Below, piece by piece: positions 35,709-46,758 of a DNA stretch of 64,000 nucleotides (position 1 is the first letter of the stretch; each line of letters begins with the position of its first letter). The translations under genes were made by a program, and so were the position numbers. Location: positions 50,031,001-50,095,000 of the forward strand of contig BRKX01000009.1 in assembly GCA_026008535.1 (NCBI GenBank), read 5' to 3'. A model generated the notes under the pieces. It was not told the origin of the DNA. It saw only the letters and a program-made list of their open reading frames with translations, and did not search any database. Source of the stretch: Perilla frutescens. Taxonomy: Eukaryota; Streptophyta; Magnoliopsida; Lamiales; Lamiaceae.

Positions 35709-36083
35709 TGAATGGTGTAGTTCTTTTCGGTCGGCTACACCCCCGCAAGAGGAAATGGTCGACTGTAGCATGGTGAGCTAACGGATCATGTCTCTCGAGA
35801 AAAGCTTTGTATGGGTAATTATCTTTCTATGCTATAATTGTTAACAAGCACATGAATTTGAACATAATCCTAAACATTCTAAATGAGGGGTAGGAAGGTT
35901 TTTACTAAACTACCTAATTAAAGCGAGTAAAACTAACAACACCACCAAACACAAAGATAGAGGATAGGATTATGAGAAGAGCATTAAGGTGTAGATTTTC
36001 TCATTGGTTTCTCTCCCAGCTTGATTCAAGTTGATTATGTTAATCCCGGTTGTACAATAGTCCCTTCAATTGTTTTAACTTCA
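35709..36083 (-). repeat. LARD 5' LTR, truncated
   Basis: Matches 31817..32193. Homology stops abruptly at 36083, where the truncated LTR of the neighbouring Athila begins. Confidence 0.8.
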
Positions 36084-36693
36084 CCTCAACCCACTAACAT
36101 CCACCTTCCCCTCACTCCTATCTTCCACCTATTTGCCAATTCAATACCAGATAGAGAATCTAAGAAAAGGGTAATTAGGCACAATGGGGTTCACAAAGGA
36201 ATCATGTAAATTTTGGACCGTGCATAGAAAAATGGCTACAGAAAAGATGGCCTAAGATCATTTTCTAAATTTCGGACACAATCAACATTTTGAAAGAGAA
36301 ATAATGTAAGTTCTAGAGATATAAAAGCATGTCCAACCAACACACCAAAACAAAGAGATCGGCAAAACACCCCACAGGCACAAAAGCTCACGGCTTAACA
36401 TTGGTCTTAATTATGCTTATCAAGCTCAAAAATACACGCATGTTCAAATCAAGACCACTGACAATTAAAACAAGCGCATTCCCATTCTCTCAATCATAAT
36501 TACCAAATCATGAATTATGCACATAGTTCATACAAGTTCCCAAAAAACCATCAAGATTAAAACCAGATAAGCACAAAATTTCTTCCAATGGTGACTCAAC
36601 CACTAACACCAAACAAAAACTAAAAAAAACTAGCTAAACAACTAACTAAGAAAGCAGGTAAATAAAAACTGGTCTAGACACCTTAAGCGCACA
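36084..36693 (-). repeat. Athila I 3' LTR, truncated
   Basis: Starts TGTGCGCTTAAGGTGTCTAG on the minus strand, right after GAATAAGTTTGGGGGAA (polypurine tract, 36694..36710). Only about 610 bp remain before the LARD LTR takes over. Confidence 0.6.
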
Positions 36694-36775
36694 TTCCCCC
36701 AAACTTATTCAACACTCAGAGGAAGAATAAGTTTGAAAAGAAGACGTAAAGGTGTTTGAACCACTTACAACAGAC

Positions 36776-38544
36776 TCAGGAGGACGGGGGAGGCCGGTAT
36801 GGTAGGTACCTAAATGGCATGTACAGGTACAAGTGCAGAGGCATCTGATGCTGGGACGGACCACGCTGAGAATGGCTAGACGAGGCGGGCTCTTGAGGGC
36901 GGCCGGAAGTAGACGAAACACTGGGTCCAGCACCAGAATAGGGGTTAGGTAAGTACGCACTCGGGTGCGGTTGGAGTCCTTTAACCATATCTCGAATGTC
37001 ATGGATCTCTCCGCGCATAGAATGCACATCCATCTGTAGAGTTTGAAAGACAGTATTTATGGCACCATAATTGATGTTCAGGGTGCTGACCGTTGTGTGC
37101 ATCGAGCCAATGGCCGTGTTCATGTTGGCCATCATGTCAGTGAGAGAATCCCACTGCTCGTTGGTGCGCTCCTCCCGTATCTGAGTGCGTGCTCTCCTTT
37201 GAGCTTGAGTGGACGACTCAGTCTGCATCCACTGAACACTCTCTGGAATCTGAAATCGGTTCTCTCTAGCTGCAGCATCAATGGCGGCACGGTGAGCTGG
37301 AGTATCTAACAGCCAATTGTCGGTGCGGCTAAGATCGGACACTGTGGTGAGCGGGTGGTTAGGCAAGGGAAAAACACGGTTACCCCTTAGGGTCAGGAGG
37401 TGAGCATCCGTAAGGTTGACCAGCATCCAGGATTGGTGTAGATTTGGCAAATTGATGGCTCGAGGACCCGGAAGACTGTCGTACCGATGTAAAGGGATAC
37501 CCAGATGAGCAGCAATCGGTGTGGGCATGCCATCAATCTCAATGGCCTATGTGGCTTGTGAACTTTGCCTCTTAAATTGTTGCATCAAGAAGGCGGCAAA
37601 GTTGAGGTTGGTGCCACTCAACATGGTCCACAGAAAGAGAATCTCGGGCGTCCGCAGTCCCGACGTCTCATGCTATGCCAACAAAGTGGAAGCGACGATC
37701 TTCTGCACGTAACGAAACATGGGATTTGGCATCATGGACGCTTTAGCCCGTTTGTGATCGTACCGCGTTGTCTCAAACTGTAAGCGTCGCCAAAAATGCT
37801 CAGCTTGAACTCCAAAACGGTTGAAAATACCGTCAGTAGGGACGTGAAAAATGGCATTCACTTCCTCAGCGGTGAGAACATGAGCCACATTCCCCAGACA
37901 AAATGTCATAGTGTGGGGCCTCGAATCTGCGTCGATTGCACCTCAAGAGTGCTGAGAAATTCATACACTAGAACCGGATAGGTAGGCCATATCCCAGCCA
38001 CAGCGTGGTTCCACCCTATGCGGTTAATGAGGCCCCACACATCCTTATGGATACCGAGAGCTGTAGTAGTGGTAGAGCAAGGATATCGTGTGGGAAAAAT
38101 CATCATCACTGCTAAGTGTCCCCAATCGTCTCGTTGCGCTTGCGTCTGCAACTCGATACCGTATCTTTATGGGTGGTAGAGAGGAGTTGTAGCTTCATCA
38201 TCATCAGCAACCTCAGGCTCTAGCTCTTCGACCACATCATCTTCTTCAGATTCGGGCTCATAGTCTTCGTCATCAAAGTCGTCAGTCTCAGAGCCACCCT
38301 GTTGTTCATTCTCCTCTGATTGGTTTTCTTCCTCAAACTGATCCAACTCCTCGGATTGTGCCTTATCCTCATCGTCATATTCATGAAATTCATCTTCTTC
38401 ATTGGAGAAGGGAGATGAAGGAGTGGAAAGAATAGAGGGTCTGCTTCTTTCATCTATAAAAATAGGGCGCCTGCTTCTGCCCCCACCTACCAAACGACTG
38501 AAAAGTTTTCCCTTTCCATTTAGCACACCGACACGAGCAAAGTC
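36776..38544 (-). pseudogene. Athila ORF-1-type third ORF of element I
   Basis: Downstream of pol, in the position of the env-like or extra ORF of Athila elements. The first part (38544 down to about 37910) has a serine/arginine-rich start and a long acidic tract (DEFHEYDDEDKAQ, then EEDDVVEELEPEVADDDE), interrupted by a stop at 38167. Phase then shifts by one at about 37910, after which VAHVLTAEEVNAIFHVPTDG and HFWRRLQFETTRYDHKRAK follow. A stop lies at 37673, and the final open 250 codons start MPTPIAAHLGIPL and end in a proline-rich tail. The middle and C-terminal parts resemble the ATHILA ORF-1 protein family (family knowledge). No transmembrane segment is obvious. At least one frameshift and two stops make it a pseudogene. 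TTTGCTTTTGTAG just before 38544 is a good 3' splice site. Confidence 0.7.
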
Positions 38545-39864
38545 CTACAAAAGCAAACACAAGAGATCACACCCACACTTCTTTCCCCAAACTTGCACAA
38601 TGTCAACAACATGAAACATCACTATCCCCCATTCCCTTTCATCACACTCAATCAACGGGGAGGTGCAACAAATAAAGGAAAAAAAAGGACACAACTACAC
38701 CATCATCCGAACACATCCGCACACAATTAGCATGCCACAATGCACAAGACACAAAGAATTAGCACAAAACAAGCATATAAGTATGCTATCTCCAACACAA
38801 ATCCACAATTCTCCCAAAACCATAGCATGACAACATTCAACCAAACAAAGCGATAATTGACGCCACAAATCATGTGAACATGTAATGCTAATAAAATGGG
38901 GACAATGAGAACCAAAAATTGCAACCAAAAACATAGAGAACACACAATTCCTCAATTTCCCCCCCCCCCCCCCTTTTAAAACCTAGAAAATGGGTAATTC
39001 AATTTCTACCATGAATCAAGTAAAAAAACTATGAAAATCAAGTCCACATATCATGGGTAATTGAAATACATAAGATTAGAGGGGGGAAACATACTTTGAG
39101 TGGTGAATTTGGAGAGGAATTGAGTGTGTGTGCGTGAGTGTGTGAAGAAGAAAAAGAGAGAATGAAAAAAATGAGAAAAAAGGGTTTAAAACCAAATTCC
39201 GTGTCGCCACGTCAGCATGGGATTCACGACCACGACTCGGGTCGCGAATTTCCTTCTATCCTCCATGGAAAATTTACGACCCAGTCAGCATACCTGTCAC
39301 GTGGACAAGTTGATTATTCACGACCGGGGTCATGAATTTTCCTCAGTGGAACCCCCTCTCTGTCGCGACATCACAGTGGTTCTTCGGGGTGACTCGCGAC
39401 CCTGCAGTCGCGACCGGTGCCTCGCGACTCGGGTCGTGAATTTTTTTTTCTGGGCATCTGGTGATTTTTCTTGACCTCATATTCTTGTTGTACTAGAAAC
39501 TCAAGCCCGGATGTGATCAAATGCACGAAAGAAGGTCCCAAGTAAAGGTTCAACCGACCCCAATCGCAACTTTCTTTGCATATGCCCAATGCGTAAAAAC
39601 ACGACATTGAAGGTTACTTGAAACACGTCTATCGTTATTCGATCTATTCCGCAGCTATTACCTGCATATCTCAGCAAGACCCGAAACACGGAAAACAACA
39701 TAAAGACGACCAAAAAGACTCTAAATAAAAGAAAATAAACAAACTAAAAAAATAAAAAAATAACTCGTTAGGTTGCCTCCCAACAAGCGCTGCATTTAAC
39801 GTCGACAGCCAGACGATCATGAAGCTCAATGCTCCATCAACTTGATGTGAGATACCTCGTGTCT
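38545..39864 (-). other. Athila I spacer between pol and third ORF
   Basis: Non-coding, 1.3 kb. Holds the post-pol motif (minus strand TTGGGAGGCAACCTAACG, about 39770), a GC-rich cluster of CGACCC/GGGTCG repeats (39190..39441), a CT-rich leader-like stretch, a strong 5' splice site (AAA|GTATGT at 39095/39094), a run of 15 C (38959..38973) and the 3' splice site at 38545. Confidence 0.5.
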
Positions 39865-41067
39865 CTATTCCGGGCTATAGTATTTCTTGACCCTATGGCC
39901 ATTGACAATGAAATGCTCACCAGTTGCAGATAAAAGCTCCACTGCACCACTGGGTAGCATTTTCTTAATCGCGAATGGTCCCGACCACTTGGATCTCAAT
40001 TTCTCTAGAAACAATTTCAAACAAGAGTTAAATAATAGAACATTATCACCAGGTAACAACTCCTTTTGAACAATCATCTTGTCGTGGAAGGCTTTAGTCC
40101 GTATTTTGTAGAGTAAGGAATTCTCGAATGCTTCTCTGCGGAACTCATCTAACTTATTCAGTTGTAGTACTCTCTTTTGCCCCGCTGTTTTGAAGTCGAA
40201 ATTCAATTGCTTGACAGCCCAATATGACTTGTGCTCCAACTCCACCAGCAAATGACAAGATTTTCCAGAAATCAATTGGTACGGAGATAGACCCAATGGT
40301 GTTTTGTACGCAGTTCGATACGCCCAAAGCGCGTCATCCAACAATAAAGCCCAATCCTTCATGTTGGTGTGCACCGTCTTGTCCGTGATTTATCAAATTT
40401 CCCGATTAGCAAGCTCGGCTTCCCCATTTGCTTGTGGATGGTATGGCGTTGGCACTATGTGCTTGATTCCATACTTGGCCAACAACGCCTCCAATGGTTT
40501 GTTGCAAAAATGTGTCCCCCATCATTTAGTAATGCTCTAGACGTTCTCAAACGGGAGAACATATTCTTTAGAAAGCTTATAACTACCGGAGAGTCATTGG
40601 TGACTGTCGGGATAGCCTCAACCCACCTGAGACGTAATCCACGACTAGTACAATGTACTTAAAGCCTCTAGAAGAAATTGGGAATGGTCCCATGAAGTCG
40701 ATACCCCACACATCAAATAGCTCGACCTCTACAATGTTGGTGAGTGGCATCTCATTCCTCTTAGAAAGCCCCTCATTCTTTGGCATTTGTCATACTCCCG
40801 AGTGAACTCATGGCAATCTTTAAACAAAGATGGCCAGTAAAAACCACTTTGCAAGACCTTGAAGGCAGTACGGTTTGCAGAGAAGTGGCCACCACTCGGT
40901 GATGCATGGTACTGTAAAAACATGGGTCTCCACTCCTCTTGAGGCACACAATAGCGGATGACTGTATCAGAGCAACGCTGGAACAAGAATGGATCATCCC
41001 ACATATAAAACTTCACGTCATGGAAGAATTTCTTCTTTTGATGTGAAGTCAAGTCCGGTGGAGGCAC
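39865..41067 (-). pseudogene. Athila I integrase
   Basis: Inserts element DNA into the chromosome. The N-terminal zinc-binding part (HASPSGGHF then CHEFTREYDKCQR) is at 40729..41067. The core starts WGIDFMGPFP (first catalytic Asp, about 40700). The second Asp lies in a shifted phase at about 40523..40530 (GGTHFCNKP), and the Glu in ANGEAELANREI at about 40405..40440. The C-terminal part with WALLLDDALWAYRTAYKTP, RSKWSGPFAI and NGHRVKKYYSPE is open from 40374 to 39865. Phase shifts near 40786, 40583 and 40374 break the gene. Confidence 0.8.
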
Positions 41068-41115
41068 ACCTGCAACAAGAAAGTTAACAAAATCGGCAAA
41101 CCACGGAGACTGAGA

Positions 41116-41864
41116 TTATACCTGAAACAGTTGCTCATCTGGAAATTTCTCATTAATAGGAACATGAGCTTCTTCACCCTTCACGGGGTGCTCCAGTCTA
41201 GACAAGTGGTCCGCTACCACATTCTCACAATCCTTTTGATCCCGAATCTCGAGATCAAATTCCTGCAACAATAAAATCCAACGGATCAAGCGAGGTTTAG
41301 CATCCTTTTTATCAAACAGATACCTCAATGTGGCATGGTCAGTGTAGACAATAGTCTTCGTGCCAATGAGATAGGCTCGAAATTTATCGAAGGAATACAC
41401 CACCGCCAATAACTCTTTCTCAGTTGTCGTGTAATTTACTTGTGCGAATCCAAGGTTCTACTGGCGTAGTAAATTACACGGAACAACTTCTCCCGCTTTT
41501 GACCCAAGGCAGACCCAATAGAAACATCACTTGCATCACACATTATCTCGAATGGTTGTGACCAATCAGGTGTGATCAAGATAGGGGCACTCACCAAGGC
41601 TTTCTTCAAAGTCTCGAATGCCTGCAAACACTCACCAGAGAAGTCAAAAGCAACTGATTTTTCCAATAAATAGCTAAGAGGCTTAGAAATTTTAGAAAAA
41701 TCCCGAATAAAATGCCGATAAAAACTGGCATGACCAAGAAAACTTCTCACAGACTTCTCATTTGCAGACGGGGGTAATTTCTCTATGGCGATAATGTTAG
41801 CCCGATCGACCTCCAAACCTGCAGAAGACACTTTATGACCCAAAACGATACCATCTCGTACCAT
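41116..41864 (-). pseudogene. Athila I RNase H region
   Basis: Follows the RT. FLGHASFYRHFIRDFSKISK (RT connection), CDASDVSIGSALGQK and FRVIYYASRTL are in one phase (41864..41436). TKTIVYTDHATLRYLFDKK and RLIRWILLLQEFDLEIRDQK are in another (41409..41116). These are the usual gypsy RNase H blocks; the enzyme removes the RNA template during reverse transcription. A frameshift lies near 41430. Confidence 0.8.
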
Positions 41865-43162
41865 AAAATGACACTTTCCCAGTTGAGAACTAGGTTAGTA
41901 TCTTCACATCTCTGCAAAACTTTGGTGAGATTAGCTAAACAGTTATCAAAAGAGTTGCCATAAACAGAGAAATCATCCATGAAAACTTCCATAATATTTT
42001 CAATCAATTCATGGAAGATAGCCATCATACACCTCTGAAAAGTAGCAGGTGCATTGCATAGACTAAAAGACATGTATCTATAGGCAAAAATACCATAAGG
42101 ACATGTAAAAGCAGTCTTTTCTTGGTCCTCAGGAGCAATCACAATCTGATAATAGCCAGAATAACCATCTAAAAAGCAATAATACTCATATCCAGCTAAT
42201 CTGTCTAACATCTGATCAATAAAGGGAAGGGGAAAGTGGTCATTTCTAGTGACATCATTCAACATACGATAATCAATGCACACACGCCAACCAGTCACGA
42301 CTCTAGTAGCAATCAATTCATTCCCTTCACCCTCTACCATAGTCATGCCCCCTTTCTTAGCCACAACTTGAGTGGGACTAACCCACTCAGTATTAGAGAT
42401 AGAAAAAATTATACCGGCATCTAATAATTTCAAGACCTCTTTTCTTACTACCTCTTGCATAATCGGATTTAATCTATATTGATTTTGCACATGTGGCTTA
42501 TAATCATCATCAAGTAAAATCGTATGCATGTATATAGATGGGCTAATCCCTTTTAAATCAGAAATAGACCAACCTATAGCACTTTGATGCTTTCTCAACA
42601 CACACAAGAGACTGTCTAATTGAGACTCAGAGAGGTAAGCAAAAACTATTACCGGTTTGCTTTCATTTTTGCCCAAGAAAGCATACTTGAGATGGGTGGG
42701 CAATGGCTTCAACTCCAGATTTTTAGGCAATTGTAGCTCTCCCTCTTTAGCCTTCTCGCTTTCATCCCTCAACGGTAGAAACTTGGATCCTAGCCTTGGA
42801 ATTTCCTGCAATAAATTCAATTCAGCAATTGTATCAGTTATTTCTAAATTGTCAAACTTAAATTCACTTGTGGAAAAATATAAATGGAGTAAACTTTGCT
42901 CCAAAGAATCCATCGAATCCATAAAATCGGCCACATCTATGTAGGTGTCCACTACTTTGAGAACTTTGCACTCCTCATTTTGCTGGTCATCCTCTTTGTC
43001 ATGAAACTGCATGGCTTTGAAGAGGGAAAAAGTGACACTCTTGTCATTAACACGAAGTGTCAATTCTCCTTTAGCCACATCTATCAATGCATTGCCCGTA
43101 TTGAGAAACAGGCACCCCAGAATGAGAGGAACTTCAGCATCTGTCTCCATGTCTAGCACCAC
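41783..43162 (-). pseudogene. Athila I reverse transcriptase
   Basis: Longest open stretch of this element (459 codons). Conserved gypsy blocks in order: GWRVCIDYRMLNDVTRNDHF, PLPFIDQMLDRLAG, YYCFLDGYSGYYQI, PEDQEKTAFTCPYGIFAYRY and the catalytic FMDDFSVYG (about 41961..41987). The N-terminal 170 residues link protease to RT. Phase changes at about 41860 into the RNase H part. The domain looks structurally complete, with substitutions such as YMSFSLCNAP for the usual MPFGLCNAP. Confidence 0.85.
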
Positions 43163-43222
43163 AAAATGAACAGAAAAAATGAACTCGTTGACTTTGACTA
43201 AGATGTCTTCAACTATCCCCCG

Positions 43223-43588
43223 CTAATGTGTCACTGATCTATCTGCCATCTGAAGACATATGATAGTGGGCTTGATCTTCCTGATGTTTAGCTTTTGGAA
43301 GAAGGATAATGACATTAGGTTGATACTAGCCCCCAAGTCACATAAGGCTTTTCCGGTGTGATCGCCTCCTACGATAACTGAAATGGTAAAACTCCCAGGA
43401 TCCTTGAGCTTTGCTAAAAGCTTTTTTTGAATTAGAGCACTGCAATTCTCTGAGAGGTTTACTGTGGCATAATCGCCCAATCTTCTCTTCTTGGATATGA
43501 CATCTTTAAGGAACTTGGCATAGCTCGGCATTTGCTGCAGAGCCTCCACCAGAGGGATGTTAATCTGCACATTTCTAAATATCTCCAA
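43223..43588 (-). pseudogene. Athila I protease region
   Basis: Contains the aspartic protease motif CDLGASINLM (about 43310..43345), with the active-site Asp and Gly intact, unlike the equivalent in element II. It is in the same phase as the RT but separated from it by a stop near 43223. It begins with MEIFRNVQINIPLVEALQQM, the usual start of this region in Athila. Confidence 0.8.
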
Positions 43589-44872
43589 AAATTTAGAAAA
43601 CTGCTCATTTACTTTCTTCTTTTGAAATCTCTAAGGATAAGGCATGGGTACCGTAGATGATGCAGGAGTGGGCTGATGTGGTACTGGTGGCGATGCAGGA
43701 CTGTCGATGGCTGGACCGTAGCTGTCTAGATCATCTTCTATCTTCTCAGATTCCTCATTAGGAGTTGGTGCAAGTCTTGTATTTTTCGGTCCTTCATAAA
43801 AAGTCCCACTTCTCAGCTGTATTACCTTGCACTATTCCTTGGGATTGATAGTTGTATTGCTAGGAAACTGACCCTGTTGATGCTTATTTCCAACTACTGT
43901 GGCTAACTGTCCCAGCTGCTTCTCAAACATCTTCATTTGAGTTCCCATAGCTCCAACGGCATTCTCAAGCTTCTCAACTCTAGATTGAGACTCTCCCATA
44001 TATTTTTCTGTGTTGCCCATGAAAGCCATTAGAAGCTCGTCCATCTTCGGCTTCTTTTCTTTATCAATCACGCCATTGGTCACTGAGAAACCTGGTGGTG
44101 GCTACAACGCGGCATTGGGATTCCCATAAGATAGATTGGAATGATTACCTTGGTAGAATTGGTTCCCACATCGGTAATTATTATTATTCCCATAGCCCCT
44201 CTCATTGACATAATTCACGTCATCCGTTGCATTTCCTATAGGAGTGTCTGCGCCCGACCATGTCATAGCATCGAATAGGCTATTGATGGTGGCATTCAGA
44301 GTAGAAAGTTGGGTAGCTAGCTTAGAAATAGGGTCTGTGTCGTCGACTGCTGCAGCCCTCTTCATAATCTTCACTTGATAATCATTGGTCCACTGATAAC
44401 TGTTGGTGCAATGTCTTCAATGATAGACACGGCTTGATCATGTCCTTTGTTGAGCAAGGACCCACCTGCAGAAGCATCCATAAGTCTCTTCACCTCCATG
44501 TCGCATCCGTTGTAGAAGATGCAAACCTGATGATCAATCCCAAATCCATGATTGGGGCACTTCCTCAGCAACTCTCGAAATCTCTCCCATGCTTCATATA
44601 AATTCTCATCCTCATATTGGTTGATTTTGAGTGATTTCGCCTTTCAGCTTCAGAGTTAGACCGAGATGAAAGAATTTGTGGAGAAACTTGTGAGCCAAAC
44701 ACTCCCAACTATCCACTGTACTAAGATCCAGTGAATGGTACTAATCCTTGGCAGCATCCCTCAGAGAGAAAGAGAACAGGCGAAGTCAAATAATGTCGTC
44801 CGAAACCCCGTTCATCTTAATGGTGCTGCATATCTCCAAGAACTGTTGCAGATGTGCATTCGAGTTTCAATC
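43589..44872 (-). pseudogene. Athila I gag, 5'-truncated
   Basis: Capsid protein of the element. Recognisable pieces: FSLRDAAKD and HKFLHKFF (44650..44860), RKCPNHGFGIDHQVCIFYNG and DASAGGSLLNKG (44371..44571), a glycine/asparagine-rich region (44102..44250) and a coiled-coil-like stretch with EKQLGQLATVVGN (43832..44083). Phase differs between 44571 and 44374, and several stops are present. The N-terminus is lost where homology to element II's LTR begins at 44873. Confidence 0.75.
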
Positions 44873-45570
44873 TTTGGCTGCCTAAGCAGCGTACTGAAAT
44901 AAAATGCAGAAAATGTAAAGTGTTTCAGAGTGTCTAAAAGCTTGTTTTTCCAGAAATTAAACTTGTTTAAATAGTTACATTTCCGAGTAGAGTTTCCCCT
45001 ACAGGCGGGGGTCTTCTGCTGAAAATCCGGAACGGGGTGCCCTCGCTGACTTGACTGGATAAGCTTCAGCTTCAACAAATCTCTATTTTTTAGGGATTGC
45101 TCTTATCTCCTTAGATTGAGCTTTATCTCCTCGTCTGAGCTTATCCTTTTGTTGCAGCACCTTCCAGGAGTCCAGCTTAGCTCCAACTCTCCCACGGATA
45201 ATGTAGCTATCTTCCCACCAGCTGTTCTTCAACTGAATCCCAAATTACACTGGAATGCCCATTCTGCCCTGTGGTCGAGTCTATGCGAGTACTATGGGCA
45301 CGGCATCATCTGTCAGCTCCATCTGTATATGATATGCCCACTTCACCGACCGAATGTGGGATGGATACTGAGGACGTCCCATGTGCCACTGATGAACATA
45401 TGTGCTAGATAATCGTGAATATTTGGGCATAAAATGCCCCTTCCGCCAGACTCGACTCTTGGAATGCCCTTTGACCGCAACCTGGTTCTTTTCGACTCAA
45501 AACACACTAAAAAAGACATTTATGCATGATAAAATGCCCCTAAAAACACGAAATAAATGGACTTATCACA
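44873..45570 (-). repeat. Athila II 3' LTR, truncated
   Basis: Starts TGTGATAAGTCCATTTATTT on the minus strand and matches 55539..56237. The last 894 bp of the LTR (equivalent of 54645..55538) are missing at the junction with Athila I. Confidence 0.88.
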
Positions 45571-45610
45571 CCCACACACTTTAAGCATGATTGTCCTCAA
45601 GCATGGGGTG
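45571..45610 (-). other. Athila II polypurine tract and upstream hairpin
   Basis: Minus strand: CTTGAGGACAATCATGCTTA then AAGTGTGTGGG directly before the LTR start. Same layout as at 33680..33716. Confidence 0.7.
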
Positions 45611-46758
45611 CAATGCATCCAGAAAAACAAAAGAAAATAAAAGAGAAAAGAAATAGACTCAAGACACAAGCATGCAAACTGTTACTCCGTGTGGGCACAT
45701 CAGAAATAATTCAACAAAAATTGCAAATTCCAGCATACCTAAAATAGGTCAAAAATGAGTTTTAGCTAGGTGTTCCTCATAGACTCTCTTCACTCAGTGT
45801 ATACTCTCATTTCGGCTGTAATTCTATGCAAATTCGTCCCATAAGTTTGCCAAAGTTCTGCTGTTCATTCTCTAGAAACCATGATGCATTAGTATCAATA
45901 GGGCTTTTTAGGCTACAGTTGGGCATTTTAAGTGGGAGGGGTTTTTATTGATTGTACAGACCCCTCCCCAGCTCCTTTCTATTCTCTACCCTCCTGTGCC
46001 CTGTTCAGGCACTGAATTTTTCTTATTTTGAGCATTCTAAACACTTAGAATCTCGGGGGGAATTTTATTCAGACTCTTTTTTTTTCTTTTTCTTTTTTTT
46101 TCTTTTTTTCTAATCATTTTTTTTATTCTTCCCCCTATCTTTCCTAGCCCTGCATATATATATCTTCCCAGAAAACAACTCTGCCTTACCCATTTTCTTT
46201 GCAGGTTTTATAATGCCCTGGCTAATTATAAACCATCCCAGAACAAAATCGGCCAGGGCATTTCATAGGCTCAAAAGGGGGCGCAAGGGCTGTGTCATTG
46301 GTGGGATTTATTTATTTCAGTGGCTCAGCAAAACATGGCCTATCTTATCTACATGTGCATCAATAATTCCCAGAATTAAACACAGAACATAGGCAAATTC
46401 TAGAACATCATAAGCACAGAATTATTCACACTCATGAATGAAAGAAAAACTGTAAAATTGAAGCATACAGCATATAGGCTCAAGTCTCACAGGGCATGCT
46501 AAAACTCGTTCGTCATCCCTATCTTAATTGGGCATGCTGATTTTTCTGTAAAGCAATAAAAATTGGATCATAACATGAAATGCCCACACAAACTCACAGA
46601 TAAGCATGCTTTGACTCAACTACCTACCCACACACTTTGCAACTTGTAAAGTGTGGACACAGACTCAAACAACAAGACAACAAAGAAAACAGAACAAATA
46701 AAACGAAACAAAAAAAAAACAAAAAAAAAACCTAATCTAATGGACAGAAAGAACCAGG
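45611..46758 (-). other. Athila II 3' untranslated region
   Basis: Non-coding 1.15 kb between the third ORF stop and the polypurine tract. Includes a T-rich tract at about 46075..46125. Confidence 0.65.

Larger units (their letters stand above)
31817..36083 (-). mobile_element. Non-autonomous Athila-type element (LARD-like)
   Basis: Complete 3' LTR (31817..33679), polypurine tract, a non-coding interior of about 2 kb, primer-binding site (35681..35702) and the last 375 bp of the 5' LTR (35709..36083). The interior keeps the post-pol GGGAGGCAACCC motif (about 35193..35206) and a second PPT-like hairpin (about 34721..34760). It has no gag, protease, RT, RNase H or integrase. About 25 differences in 375 bp between the two LTR parts, counted by eye. 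Its 5' LTR is cut at the junction with the next Athila. Confidence 0.75.
36084..44872 (-). mobile_element. Athila-lineage Ty3/gypsy retrotransposon I, truncated and decayed
   Basis: Order on the minus strand: partial gag, protease, RT, RNase H, integrase, long spacer, third ORF, polypurine tract, partial 3' LTR. The 5' LTR, primer-binding site and start of gag are missing at the 44872/44873 junction; the far end of the 3' LTR is missing at 36083/36084. Reading phase changes at least five times, so it is older than the element at 44873..56237. Confidence 0.85.

Noticed and set aside
45116..45412. 98-codon plus-strand frame, also present at 55782..56078
   Set aside because: Similar in both places only because these are the two LTR copies of Athila II; no domain, and it does not rise above ordinary LTR sequence.
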